DNA of 64,000 bases from Lactuca virosa (lineage: Eukaryota; Streptophyta; Magnoliopsida; Asterales; Asteraceae). The stretch lies in contig CAKMRJ010005523.1 of assembly GCA_928212115.1 (NCBI GenBank), positions 100,715,772 to 100,779,771 of the forward strand. Direction: 5' to 3'. Below the pieces are notes generated by a model that was given only the letters and a program-made list of their open reading frames with translations, had not been told where the DNA came from and ran no database searches. Shown here one piece after another: positions 1 through 10,444 of this stretch. Each line of letters begins with the position of its first letter. Within the stretch, counting starts at the first letter, position 1. The translations under genes were made by a program, and so were the position numbers.

Positions 1-81
1 CCGATCATGTTGAGGGCTTATTGATCGATGTATCCCATAATCTCATATGAGCTGATTTTGTTGCTTCTTATATGGCCAAAC
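1..81. other. Left flank of the chromovirus; duplication copy A, intron-like
   Basis: This stretch matches 48421-48501 closely, apart from a few substitutions and small indels. There it follows a broken copy of the first exon of the VAL-like B3 gene, and both resemble the start of intron 1 of the intact gene near 45600. The chromovirus at 82 interrupts the homology, which resumes at 12824. No coding content of its own. Confidence 0.75.
77..81. repeat. Target-site duplication CAAAC, left copy
   Basis: Five bases repeated exactly at 12824-12828 on the far side of the chromovirus, as expected for integrase-mediated insertion. Confidence 0.9.
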
Positions 82-2514
82 TGTGACATCCTCATTTTCA
101 CGGCCAGAAAAGACCGATTTTGTTTATGCTTTGTTTGAAAATCAGAGTAACATTTTAAATAAAAGTGTTGCGGTATTTGTTCCCAAAATAAAATATGATA
201 AAGATTTATCAAAGCATTCCGAAGAAATGTATTTCATTAAAAAAAAACCCGAGTGTCATGTTCGATACAGATCAAAAGCATAAACAATACAATATAAGCC
301 TTACAACATTTATTCATAACTACATGCCTATAATCCGTAATCCCTCAGCCAAACATAACATCTATGCTCGATTGCCACTACCTGTAATACAAGAAACTGA
401 GTGGGTCAGGCTTGGGAGCTTGGTGAGCAGATAGGGTTTTCAACCCATAATAAATAAGTTTATTAATTTCATCAACCAACAATAACCCGATTACCCGTTC
501 CCGTTATGCTCACTTTACGTCCTTAAAACATCTATCATAAGGGACCTAGCCTAAGGATCATCATCGGGATGGACACTACTGCTAAGGGGGTTCCTCAGCA
601 ATAAATGTCCTTAAGGCAACCATGAGGGGGATGGAGTACACTGGTGAACACATTGTTCACAAACACCTACAGGTTGCGAGCCTGATAGCGTTCCACTGGA
701 CTGTCTAGAAAAGTCTGTGGTCATCATCTATACTCCGCTAGATGACTGGAAACATCGTCAACATCGAGGTCTCTCATCATTTTATTTCATCACACTCAAC
801 TATTACATCTACCCATGTTTTACCCAACACATTTGTAGATAGAAAATACATATACAGTTTAAATCATTTAAAACATGTATAAAATCTTTCATCCAGCATA
901 GACAACAAGTATTCAGACAATATGCACACATAACACGTAATTTATATAAAATACTTCATATCTATGTGTAAGATGAAAGTGACTATGCACTCACTTGTTA
1001 AAATGACGACTCGAAATTCGAGCAACGCTTCACTTCTTAACAATATGATTTCCTTCGACGAAACCTAGTATTATTATCACTAGATTTTAGTCTAATATTT
1101 ATTGCGACTAATTATTAGTCTAGATCCATCATTAACTCAAAGTCTACTTCATGATCTATCAAGTAAGGAACAACCAGTTAGGATCATATCGGAGGTAGGG
1201 TCCGTTTGGTATACAAAGTATACTGTATGGAAATCTCACTTTAAACACCTCACTAAATCACAGCTTAGACATCATTACCGTAAGTAGATCAATCAGATAA
1301 CGACTTTGAATCACTGATAAATCTTATTTATAGGTTCATAATAACGATATTATATTTAAATATAAGCTATATTTAAAGTACGGTAGGCGTATCTCACTTA
1401 CAGCGGGTTTTTATTAAAAACTGGGCTTCGCTGGAGCAGAGTTTTTGAGCCGAAAAGCTCTTTTCTCGGAGCCTTCGGGTGCTAGGGGGTTTTCCTAGGC
1501 TTTAGGGGGGGGTTAGAGAGAGAGTTTAGAGAGAGAAAGTGAAGTTGGAAGGTGTGAGAAGAATGCTTCACCCGACACCTCTATTTATAGGTTGGCTGGC
1601 AACTCTACTCATCGAGTAGGAGGACCTACTTGTCGAGTCCATGGCCAGGTGTCACCATCTGGTGGCTAGCCTTGGGGAGAATGCAACGGCCAGGATTTCG
1701 CCACGTCACCCGATTTCGCACAGCTCATTCCCGACTTAGAAAAATCATAACTATTGCGTAAGAGCTCCGTTTTTGACATTCTTTATATCCACGCGTAGGT
1801 AAAGACAAGATCTACACTTTCCTTTTGACTCCGTCGGCTAATTCTTGACCGATTTTAAATTCGACAGTACGAGAAGATTATATTGTTAAATGACCACATA
1901 AAATTCATAACTTCTACATACGGACTCCGTTTTCGTCTGTCTTTTTATCGTCGAGCTCCTATTAATCTTCAATTCTCATTTAGGTCGCACGGGCCAAAAA
2001 CCGCTCGATCAAAAATTTGAATTCCGGGCTGTGCACTGCTATTCCAAATCTTAGAAAATCATAACTTCCTCATACGAAGTCAGATTTGGGCGTTCTTTTG
2101 ATGTATGTTCTCGGTTTAATGTATACTACAACTTTCATTTAGATCTCTAAGGCTAAAAAGTAGTTTATCAAAAAAATCACTTTTTACGATTCCCGATGTT
2201 GTGCCGGTTTTGCCGTAAAAGTTCGACATGCGATAACTTCTTCGCTATAACTCGGATTTCGGCGTTCTTTATATATCCGGAATCCTTGTTTCGAGCACTA
2301 CAACTTTATGTATAGATATTGGGTTATTCTAACACTTTATGTTTTACGCTTATTTTTATTATGTCTTTATAAGCCAATATATAAGCACATAAAATCACAC
2401 AACTCACATAATATTCAAATAATTCATCTTTATTACTTCAAAATAGGTTACGATGGTTGAACTTGACTACTACATCATTATTCTAATGCGTAGCCCAGAA
2501 ACACGGGCGTTACA
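82..2514 (-). repeat. 3' LTR of the chromovirus (full length)
   Basis: Long terminal repeat of 2433 bp, starting TGTAACGCCCG on the minus strand and ending GGATGTCACA. It matches 11021-12823 with scattered substitutions but contains about 650 bp (roughly 1561-2215) that the other copy lacks. The extra part includes a TATA-like box, CTATAAATAG on the minus strand at 1581-1590, so the core promoter survives only here. Confidence 0.93.
1581..1590 (-). promoter_or_regulatory. TATA-like box in the 3' LTR
   Basis: CTATAAATAG on the minus strand, in the orientation of the element and upstream of a CT/GA-rich leader-like tract (1507-1540). The corresponding part of the 5' LTR is deleted. Confidence 0.55.
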
Positions 2515-2529
2515 ATTCTCTCCCCCCTT
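2515..2529 (-). other. Polypurine tract of the chromovirus
   Basis: On the minus strand the sequence immediately before the 3' LTR reads AAGGGGGGAGAGAAT, a typical plus-strand primer for LTR retrotransposons. Confidence 0.85.
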
Positions 2530-2584
2530 AGGATGATTCCGTCCTGGAATTATGCATCAACAAACAGATGTGGGTAGCGACTCA

Positions 2585-3900
2585 TCATGTCACTCTCTGT
2601 TTCCAAGTGAGATTCGGCCCATTCGTATGTGTCCAGCGCACAAGCACTAAGTCGACTATCTTGCATTGTAAAATCTTAGTCTTACGGTCAACAATTGCCT
2701 CGGGCTCTTCGATTAGCCTCTTATTCTCCTCCATCCTTAACTCTGAGATTGGAATTATGTCGGGAACTTCTCCCGTAAATTTCCTCAAATAACACACATG
2801 GAATGTGTTATGAATACCATCTAGTTCTTCTGGTAGTTCAAGTTTGTAAGCTTGGTTCCCAATCCTCTGAAATACTTATGAACGGTCCAATAAACCTTGG
2901 ACTCAACTTTCCTCGTTTCCCAAATCTTATAAGTCTCTTCCACAGTGAGACTTTAAGCGAAACTGAATCTCCTACTTCGAATGTCATCGGCCGTCTCTTC
3001 TTATCAGCATAGCGCTTCTGATGATCCTGAGTGGCTAACATCCTTTCCCTGATCACCTTTAACTTCTCAGCAGTCTGATGGACTATCTCGGGGCCAATAA
3101 ACTGCTTCTCCCCAGCCTCAAGCCAACAAGACGGCGTACGACACTTATGTCCGTACAAGGCTTGATAAGGTGCCATCTTGATGCTCTAGGGGAAACTGTT
3201 ATTATAGGAAAATTCTACCAGAGGTAAGTGCTCATCCCAGTTACCTTGGAATTCCAGGGTACATGCTCTTAGCATATCTTCAAGTGTTTGAATCATTCTT
3301 TCGCTCTGACCATCAGTCTGTGGATGGTAAGCTGTACTTAAACACAACTTCGTACCCAATTCCTCTTGTAGACTTCTCCAAAATCTTGACGTGAAACGAC
3401 TATCACGATCTGATACTATCATTAAAGGAACACTGTGCAGTCTTACTACCTCCTTCACATAAGCATTTGCGAGCTTATCCATAGACCAACTCTCGTTGGC
3501 TGCTATGAAGTGTGCACTTTTGGTGAAACGATCAACGACTACCCAAATCATGTCATGACCGTTCTTCGTCATGGGTAGTTTAGTCACAAAATCCATGGTG
3601 ATGTCTTCCCATTTACCTATGGGTACAGGTAAAGGTTTTAAACTCCCATATGGTTTCTGACGTTGTGCCTTAACCCTTGCACAAGTTTACACACTCGGCC
3701 ACATACTTTGCAACATCGAGCTTCATCGTCGGCCACCAGTAGTAGGGTTTCAGATCCTTATACATTTTAGTGCTACCGAGATGAATCGAGTACATGGTCT
3801 TGGGAGCTTCTTCCATCAGAAGATCTCTTACTCCTCCCGTCTTAGGTACCCAAATCCTATCTTGGAATACCTTCAATCCTTGATTGTTTGTACTGAACAC
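2585..3900 (-). pseudogene. Chromovirus integrase and chromodomain, broken
   Basis: C-terminal part of pol, needed for inserting the element's DNA copy. On the minus strand: an HH-CC zinc-binding segment ending in CVNLCKG (3670-3900), the integrase catalytic core (3186-3596) with MDFVTKLP, VVDRFTKSAHFI, VSDRDSRF and AYHPQTDGQSER, the GPF region (2838-3176; MAPYQALYG, RFIGPF), and a chromodomain (2585-2797; EEPEAIVDR, LVLVRW, GPNLTW). A stop codon separates NNSFP from SIKMAPYQAL, and frames shift near 2800 and 3660. The acidic catalytic residues of the core are recognisable, but no intact protein can be made. Confidence 0.9.
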
Positions 3901-3968
3901 TAACGTTTTGCCTAAACGTTTTTCCTTTCGATCATTTTTCTATGAAGCTTCTTCCTGAGCTTTCTTGA

Positions 3969-4130
3969 TTATATTCTCAACGCTCTTGGCCTTTTTCTCT
4001 CAAGGCTCACTTTTCGACTCAGAGCATCAACTACAACATTCGCTTTACCAGGGTGGTAAAGTATCTCACAGTCGTAGTCATTGAGTAACTCTAGCCAGCG
4101 TCGTTGCCTCATATTCAATTCCTTTTGATT
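3969..4130 (-). pseudogene. Chromovirus RNase H, C-terminal piece
   Basis: Minus-strand translation gives NQKELNMRQRRWLELL, CEILYHPGKANVVVDALSRK, the standard end of gypsy RNase H before integrase. It continues across the CACTA insertion from 8433, where the sequence reads LFTDHKSL. Confidence 0.88.
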
Positions 4131-4310
4131 CACTACTAGAAAACAGCCTTTTACGACGCGCAATGTGTGTCGTAAAACGCTCAGACGACGCGCAAATGCA
4201 CGTCAAGGAAGGCCCTGTCATAACGAGAGACGACACGCTTTTGCGCGTCGTCTATAGACGACACACATTTACGACGCGCATTTATGACACACAATGCGTA
4301 TCGTAAATTT
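4131..4310. repeat. CACTA left terminal and subterminal repeats
   Basis: After the CACTACTAG terminus, ACGACGCGCA and its variants recur on both strands, mostly as RCGACRCRC motifs. Transposase of this class binds such repeats; here the role is inferred from position. Confidence 0.8.
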
Positions 4311-4319
4311 AAATGTTTA

Positions 4320-4750
4320 AAAAAAATATATTGATATATTTATTAATTTTTAAATTAAATTTGCATTTAATGTCTCATAATAGAAGTAAAATACCATATA
4401 CAAAAAATACAATCCATTGCATAAAATTTAATGTCATACAATTCTATTTCTTACAATATATAAATTTGCATTCATCTAATCTACTCTGTGTTTCATACTA
4501 ACAATTGAAATGAAGAATGCAACATTTGCATTTGCAGCATCTTATCTCTTTCAGCTTGAGCTTTCTTTTCCTCTTCTAACTCCAGAGCTATTCGTTTTCA
4601 TCAACCCTGTAAACACAACACAAAATCACTTGTCATTTTCATTCTACTTTTAAAATTAACTCTTATTAGGACATTCTACTTTTAAACCTACCAATCTAGC
4701 AAATTTTTCAAAGAATATAATTTATACTTTTAAAATTAATTCTTATTAGG
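4320..4750. other. AT-rich CACTA interior; coiled-coil-like remnant
   Basis: Mostly AT-rich. On the minus strand around 4500-4600 a short frame reads LELEEEKKAQAERDKML, resembling the charged C-terminal tail of plant En/Spm transposases, but it is too short to assign. A 30-40 bp segment around 4660-4690 (CTTATTAGGACATTCTACTT) is repeated around 4740-4760. Confidence 0.4.
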
Positions 4751-4759
4751 ACATTCTAC

Positions 4760-4843
4760 TTCCAAGATTCTGCTGAACTCCATCTTATCTTCATTCTTGA
4801 CTGTAGTCAAGCACAGAGCTGCTGCAGTTTTCTGATGAACAAT
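4760..4843 (-). pseudogene. RPL7A: Captured RPL7a exon (downstream piece)
   Basis: Minus strand 4843 to 4760 encodes IVHQKTAAALCLTTVKNEDK followed by MEFSRILE, the C-terminal part of 60S ribosomal protein L7a (eL8). An acceptor AG precedes it and GT follows it. The other L7a exons lie at 6775-7111, so the carrier fragment at 4993-6630 is interposed within the L7a order. Confidence 0.88.
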
Positions 4844-4992
4844 CTGGCATAACATCCACAATAAACATGTTAACTCAAGCAAAACAATCAAAGGGTATTT
4901 AAGTAAAAATACTTACAGTTCCCAAACAAGATTTTCCCTTCACAATAAATATTATAATGGCCAAAAGATTTACAACAAATTAAATAAATAAC

Positions 4993-6630
4993 TCAGCTTG
5001 TGGAACTACATGAACCTTGCTTTTGTTCATTACTATTTTCCTCCAAGATTCTTTGGTACTCTTTCTCACTTGCTGAAATCAACCGTTTCAAAGCATCAAA
5101 GGTTGTGAGCCTAATGCTACAAGAACCAAACAAAATGAGAGGTCAAATTGGTCATTTCCTTTTTTTTTTACTTAATCCTATAAAAATATATATGCATGTT
5201 TCTTTTTTACTTAATCCAGACAAAATAACCTAATATAGAAAGTCAAGAAAAGGAAGCTTTCCTTATCAACTCCTAACTTCTTACAAATTTACCCTCAACT
5301 TTTTTCCTTTCATATTTTTTTTTCTAATATCCAGACAAAACTTAATAAAGAAAAAGAAGGAAAATAGACAAGGATTTAAATTTTAAGGGCACAAAAAGTT
5401 AAAATTAAACCTGCTGTTTGGTAACATTTTTAATGCATTTGGCACAATACCTCTATATAATCCAGCAACACCATCATGAGCAATAATACCTACACAAAAT
5501 AATCCAATTATATAATTAATTATGTTTTTTTTTATTTGTGAAATTTAGTAGAAACAAGTAGAAGGGTGTATATTGTAAATAAATAAATGAAAGTAGGTTG
5601 CTATTTATAGTAAGAAATTACCTAGAAAAGCCTCCAAAACTGTCTTATAAGGAGTACCCCTCATTTGCATTTTGTCTTCTTATAGTATCCAAAGGGTAGC
5701 ATGTAACAGTGGCAATAGTGGCTGCTACAAAAGCTGTCACTAGTAATGCTTCAGTTTTGTTTTTGAACTTTTCTGGCAAAGACTTTTTCACCCTATTTAT
5801 ATACATTCATTGTTAATTACCAAAATACCCTCAGCTATTGGTCAAACAAGTCATGTTTAGGATCCAAAATCAAATATGTTGGAGTAGAGCATTTGCTTAT
5901 GGATTTTCTATAGTGATTAATGGTTTAATCAGTAAAGAAAATAGTTAAGTGGATAAATCAGTAAAAACCAATAGTTGAGGGGGTTAAATGTAAATATATT
6001 TAATAGGAAGCTCACAAGTCAAACACACAAAATTTGACTGCAACATAAGGGGCTATTCCAATGAGAGAAGGTACAAGTCCTCTGTAGAAAGATCCGATTC
6101 CTTCCTCTTTTAGCATCCTTACAACAACCTGATTAAAATTATGGTTTATTTATTTATTAAAAAAAAGTTATATGTTTTTATAAATAAATAAATCATTAAT
6201 AAGTAGACATAAATCTTACATTTGTGATTGTTTGATATCCAGGATCAACTGCCATTCGTAATCGAAGGACATCTAATGGATATGTCACCTAAAAAAACAT
6301 ATTAAGGAATTTTAATTTAAAACAATAAATAAATAAAAATAAATAAAATATGAAAAAAGAGAGAGAAATCTTACAAAAGTGGAAGTCATTCCAGCAGAAG
6401 CACCTGCAGCTAATCTCCCAATAACAGAAAGCTCACCATCTTTCCCCCTATAAAGTTTCTGCAAAACTCAACATCAATTTATAATGCAATAATCATAAAA
6501 AAAAAATCTTGCCCTTATTTTTACAAGGGCAAAATGGTCAAATCACCTTTTCCAAGAAAAAGTTTTTGCTTACCTTGTAAGACTCATAAGCAAATAGTTG
6601 GACTGCACTATAGGGGAGAATACGTAGCAC
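4993..6630 (-). pseudogene. Captured plastid ADP/ATP carrier fragment with introns
   Basis: Seven exons of a mitochondrial-carrier-family protein, most like the plastid envelope/thylakoid ADP/ATP carriers (EAAC/TAAC group), on the minus strand. Exons and landmarks: 6574-6630 (LRILPYSAVQLFAYESYK), 6375-6458 (GKDGELSVIGRLAAGASAGM), 6220-6288 (TYPLDVLRLRMAVDPGYQTI), 6016-6128 (SLIGIAPYVAVKFCVFDL), 5622-5792 (carrier motif YPLDTIRRQ), 5411-5489 (GLYRGIVPNALKMLPNS), 4993-5116 (IRLTTFDALKRLISASEKEY, ending in TGA). The PxD-x-x-R carrier signature appears twice. All exon edges have AG/GT. A one-base insertion near 5675 (AAAA for AAA after RRQ) breaks the frame. The N-terminal third is absent, so this is a transduplicated fragment, not a functional carrier. 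Confidence 0.9.
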
Positions 6631-6774
6631 CTGAAAAATTATAAGACATAAGTGAATCATTTAAGTTATATATATGAGTGTTTTCCCATTAAGTCCTAAA
6701 TTTTACAAATTTTCCCTCATTTATGTTTTTCCTTTCATTTCCTCAAATAATGTAAAGCACATGAGCAAGGTTAC

Positions 6775-7111
6775 CCTTCCATCTTTCTGCACAAAGCAGG
6801 AAGCCAGACAACCAATTCAATGGGGTCTACGTCATGAGCAATGATCACCAATTGAGCCTTGTTCTAAAAGGAGTGAAAATAAGTAACATAAGCTATTTTG
6901 TTTCCGAAAGATTATAAAGATTGTATATTTAAATGGTGGAAATGAAAAACCTGCTCGATAAGATACGTGATATGATTAAGACCATATTTGACAACCATCG
7001 GCTTCTTGGCTTCAACTGTCTTTCCTTCAGATTCAGCTTGAGCCCTTTTCAGGATTCGTTCCTTTTTTGCTGCTTTACCATCTTTAAAATGGTTTAAGTC
7101 AAATTCGCCCC
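6775..7111 (-). pseudogene. RPL7A: Captured RPL7a exons (upstream pieces)
   Basis: Two minus-strand exons of 60S ribosomal protein L7a. Exon 6951-7111 encodes KAAKKERILKRAQAES, KKPMVVKYGLNHITYLIEQ; exon 6775-6863 encodes NKAQLVIIAHDVDPIELVVW and LPALCRKM. These are the hallmark L7Ae-fold sequences. Splice acceptors (CAG, TAG) and donors (GT) are present. The sequence upstream of KAAKKER does not match L7a as I know it, so the 5' edge is where the captured part begins. The following L7a exon is at 4760-4843. Confidence 0.9.
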
Positions 7112-7204
7112 CTGTAGAAAAGAAGGTATAAAGAACATTAATAGTGCTGGATTTCTTCTCAATTGATCAAGAAGTGAAAATACGAACAGAGAAGAAACAT
7201 AACG

Positions 7205-7290
7205 AATGTACCTTTTGGGACTGAACCAAGAAGGAGCAGGATCAGATGGGTATCGTTGACGGGCGGCACGTGGGTCGGCGACGGTGGCGG
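7205..7290 (-). other. Possible exon upstream of the captured L7a exons
   Basis: On the minus strand an open frame reads ATVADPRAARQRYPSDPAPSWFSPK up to a GT donor (AAAG/GTACAT). It is GC-richer than its surroundings and proline-rich. I do not recognise it; it could be a third captured fragment or the element's own leader exon. Confidence 0.35.
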
Positions 7291-7299
7291 AAAGGAGAG

Positions 7300-8280
7300 A
7301 TGAGTGATATGGTAATCCCTAAAAATCGGACCCAAAAATCTCTATAGAGGAAGGGGCTTGTTTAGCTAGGGTATTTTGAAACGATTGTGCGTTGTGGTGG
7401 TATGTGTATGAAGACAGATCGACCACCCCGTTCCCCAGTTGAACTTAAACTAGAGAAAGGAAAGGAAATGGGTGGAAATGAGAACAAAATAAAAGAAATT
7501 AAATTGGTGTTTCCAAGTTTCATTAAAGGAGGGAAATGGAAGGAAGTTGAGAGAAATGGGAGGATCACTTTCCCTTCTAATTTTCCTTCCGATTTGGGAG
7601 GATTTGGAAAGAAAGAACAAAATGATTCATTTTCCTTCCACTTCTCTCCAACTCGGGAACATAAAAAAAAAATTGTTTTCCTTTCATTTCTCTTCTTTTC
7701 TCTCATGACTTTCTTTTCTCCTCTCTTCTTTTCTTTTGTTAAACTCGGGAACGAGGCGGACATGTGAGAAATGGAGTAGTAGTGGTGGCCATCATCTCCA
7801 TTGTCGATCGCAGACATTAAAGGAGGGGGATAACGAACCAGAAGGGTGAAGTGGTGCATCGATGACTATTGTTTTAGCGATCCGGCGGGGGACTGTGGTG
7901 GTCTGATAGTAGCGGAGGAACCTGGTTCAGAAAACCAGAAGGGTGATTAGGGTTTTCCAAAGAGAGAGAGAGAATGCATAGGTAGAGGAAGAGGGCTGCT
8001 TCAAAAGGATTATTGGGGTTTTTTGTTTGAGAATTTTATAAGGAGAATAAGGAGATGAATCAGGCGAAGAAAGATTATTATGGTTTTTGTTAGAGGATTT
8101 TAGAAGGAGAAGAAGGAGATGAATCAGGCGGCTGTTTAATTTTTTGGGATTTCATTTCCCACCATAGATTATTAAAACAACGGAGAACCGCGCCTTTCTA
8201 AAAAATATAAAACCACACATTTACACAACACGCTTTTTATGATAGGTGCCCTCCGTATTTTTATTATTTTTTTTGTTGGA
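7300..8280. other. CACTA right interior, purine-biased, no gene
   Basis: About 1 kb of biased sequence (blocks of AAGGAAATGG/TTTCCTTCC and GA repeats). Overlapping long ORFs on both strands are low-complexity and read as composition artefacts. At 8008-8133 a 60-65 bp unit containing AGGAGATGAATCAGGCG is tandemly duplicated with changes. Confidence 0.6.
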
Positions 8281-8432
8281 CACTAATTATAGGGCGCGCA
8301 AAAATGCGTGTCCTCTATCCTTCAAAATTTGGAAAACTGACATTAATTTTTAGGGCACGCACAAATGCGCGTCCTCTATCAGTGTGTGTCATTAATTGCA
8401 CGTCGTAAAAGGCTGTTTTTCTAGTAGTGATT

Positions 8433-8990
8433 AAAAAGATACTAGACTCTTATGATCAGTGAAAAGTTTGCATTTCGTGCCATAGAGATAATGCATCCAT
8501 ATCTTTAGGGCAAATACTACCGCTGCCAACTCTAAATCATGAGTGGGGTAGTTCTTTTCATGCTCTTTCAATTGTCGAGATGCATATGCTATCACCTTCT
8601 CTCTTTGGGTCAGAACACAACCAAACCCGACTCCAGATGCGTCACTATAGACTGTGATGTCTTCAACTCCATCGGGTAGAGAAAGAATCGGTGTTTCACA
8701 TAATTTTTTCTTTAACTTCTCGAATGCTTCTTCGTGCTACTCACTCCATGTATAAGTAGCTCCCTTATGGGTCAAAACTGTTAATGGAGCAGCTATCGAA
8801 GAAAAGCCTTTGATAAACCTTCAGTAATATCCAGCTAATCCCAGAAAGCTTCGAATCTCCGTGGGACTTTTCGATCTTCCCACTTCATCACAGCTTCGAT
8901 CTTTGTTGGTCAACCATTATCCCTTCTTGGTTAACCACATGACCCAAGAATTGGACTTCTCAGATCCAAAAATCAAATTTGGAGAACTTT
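8433..8990 (-). pseudogene. Chromovirus RNase H, N-terminal piece, and RT tail
   Basis: Minus-strand translation includes VYSDASGVGFGCVLTQREK, VIAYASRQLKEHEKNYPTHD and LELAAVVFALKIW, the RNase H domain with its catalytic SDAS and the ELAAVV helix, reaching LFTDHKSL where the CACTA element interrupts. The RT thumb/connection part (about 8750-8990) is frameshifted. Confidence 0.88.
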
Positions 8991-8999
8991 GCATACAAC

Positions 9000-9563
9000 T
9001 TATCCTTCTTCAATACTTTTAACACTTCTTGCAACTGTCTGCCATGCTCCTCCTGGATTTTTCGAGTAAATCAAAATGTCATCTACGAACACTATCACAG
9101 ATTTATCGAGGAATGGTTTACAAACCCTGTTCATCAAATCCATGAATGATGCTGGAGCATTGGTTAGTCCAAAGGACATAACCAAGAACTCATAGTGTCC
9201 ATATCTAGTTTTGAACGCAGTTTTCTCAATATCCTGCTCTCTCACCTTCAGCTGATGATATCCTGACCTAAGATCGATCTTTGAGAAATATCTCGAACCT
9301 TGCAACTGATCGAATAGATCATAAATCCTTGGCAATGGATACTTTTTTTTCACCGTTGCCTTGTTCAGCTCTCGGTAGTCTATACACATTCTCATGCTTC
9401 CGTCCTTCTTTTTCACGAATAACACCGGAGCTCCCCAGGGTGATGAACTAGGTCGAATGAAACCGTTGTCCAACAACTCCTGAAGTTGCGTCATGAGCTC
9501 CTTTTTCTCCTTTGGTGCTAATCGGTACGGTGCTTTTGCTATTGGTGTCGTTCCTGGTAACAA
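9000..9563 (-). pseudogene. Chromovirus reverse transcriptase
   Basis: Open frame of 187 residues covering RT fingers and palm: IAKAPYRLAPKEKKEL, FIRPSSSPWGAPVLFVKKKD, MCIDYRELNKATVKKKYPLP, FSKIDLRSGYHQLKV, the invariant LTNAPASFMDLMN and the catalytic FVDDILIYSK box. The frame is lost just after IYSK, and upstream it is separated from gag by a stop and by loss of protease. Confidence 0.93.
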
Positions 9564-9577
9564 GTCTATTTAGAACT

Positions 9578-10444
9578 CTACTTGTCTATAAGGTGGTAAT
9601 CCAGGAAGATCTTCGGGAAATACTTCCGGATAATCACACACCACTGGTATACTCTACACCTCCATTTCCCAGAGTGTTTCTTCTTGCACTTGTCGCACCA
9701 CTTCGCTTCGGCTCCTCCTCCTCCAAACTTCCTTGAACTGGACTTGCTCTTCTTATTGGGCCTTGCAGACCCTTCAAATTTCCTCTTTTCGCCAACCTCA
9801 ACCTTGATGGCGGCTCTTCCCTTGATCATCTCCTCAACAAACTTGGCAACCCAGATAGTTGCCTCTAGAGTAGGTGCCTGATGTACTGGCACCGCATACT
9901 CCCACGGAAGTCCCTTTGCATACTTGTCAATTTTTGTCAGCTCGTCTGGGACAAGACGCAAGGCAAACTTCATCTTCTCTGTGAAGTTGTTGGTGTATTC
10001 ATCAATCGACATGCTTCCTTTCTTCAAGGTCAGGAATTGGTTCTCTAGCTCGAGCAGGTTTTGGGCTGAGCAGTACTTGCACTTGAATTGCACCAAAAAC
10101 TCTGCCCACGTTAGTTGCAGGGGCTTATTAGGGCTCAAAGTCTTCCCCAAGGTGTTCCACCAACGAACCGCGCCTCCTCTGAACTGGCATACTGCAAATG
10201 TGGTTTGTAACTTGCCTCTGCATCCACATGTCATGAAGGCCAACTCCATCTCCGAGATCCAATCCATAACTCCGATTGGATCTTCCTTCCCAATGAAAGT
10301 CGATGGCTTGCAAGTTAGAAAATCTTTGTACTTGCAGCCATTCCTCTCGACTCCGTCATCTGGGTCGTTCCTCCTAATCACTGGCGGATCATCTTGACCA
10401 ACGGTCCTGCTGTAGTTTCCCTCCTCTGACTGCCCATCATTCAA
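9578..10444 (-). pseudogene. Chromovirus gag, fused toward RT by protease loss
   Basis: Frame of 288 residues from the ATG at 10444. It has a capsid-like region (FIGKEDPIGVMDWISEMELA, VRWWNTLGKT, TWAEFLVQFKCKY, FLTLKKGSMSIDEYTNNFTE) and a basic tail with a zinc-knuckle start (WCDKCKKKHSGKWRC). About nine residues after the knuckle the text becomes the pre-RT linker (PKIFLDYH in frame, equivalent to the usual PEVFPEDLPGLP). The protease domain expected between them is missing, an internal deletion near 9640-9660. Confidence 0.88.

Larger units (their letters stand above)
4131..8429 (-). mobile_element. CACTA (En/Spm) element carrying host gene fragments
   Basis: Class II element of 4299 bp. 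Termini are CACTACTAGAAAACAGCC at 4131 and its near-perfect inverted counterpart ending CTAGTAGTG at 8429; the 3-bp target duplication ATT lies at 4128-4130 and 8430-8432. Subterminal regions (4145-4310 and 8280-8415) are full of short ACGACGCGCA / GCGCGTCGT-type repeats, as usual for CACTA ends. No transposase domain is visible, so it is probably non-autonomous. The interior holds, all on the minus strand and with splice sites, exons of ribosomal protein L7a and of a plastid ADP/ATP carrier. It sits inside the chromovirus RNase H and is therefore younger than it. Confidence 0.93.

Noticed and set aside
4993..7111. Functional carrier or ribosomal protein gene
   Set aside because: Fragments only, lacking N-terminal parts, with a frameshift, and inside a CACTA element.
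7362..7859. Overlapping long frames on both strands (165 and 126 residues)
   Set aside because: Lys/Glu/Phe/Ser-biased products of purine-pyrimidine-skewed sequence in the CACTA interior; no domain, and both strands open together.
9512..10397. Plus-strand frames of 65-157 residues
   Set aside because: Antisense shadows of gag and RT, which match known families on the minus strand.
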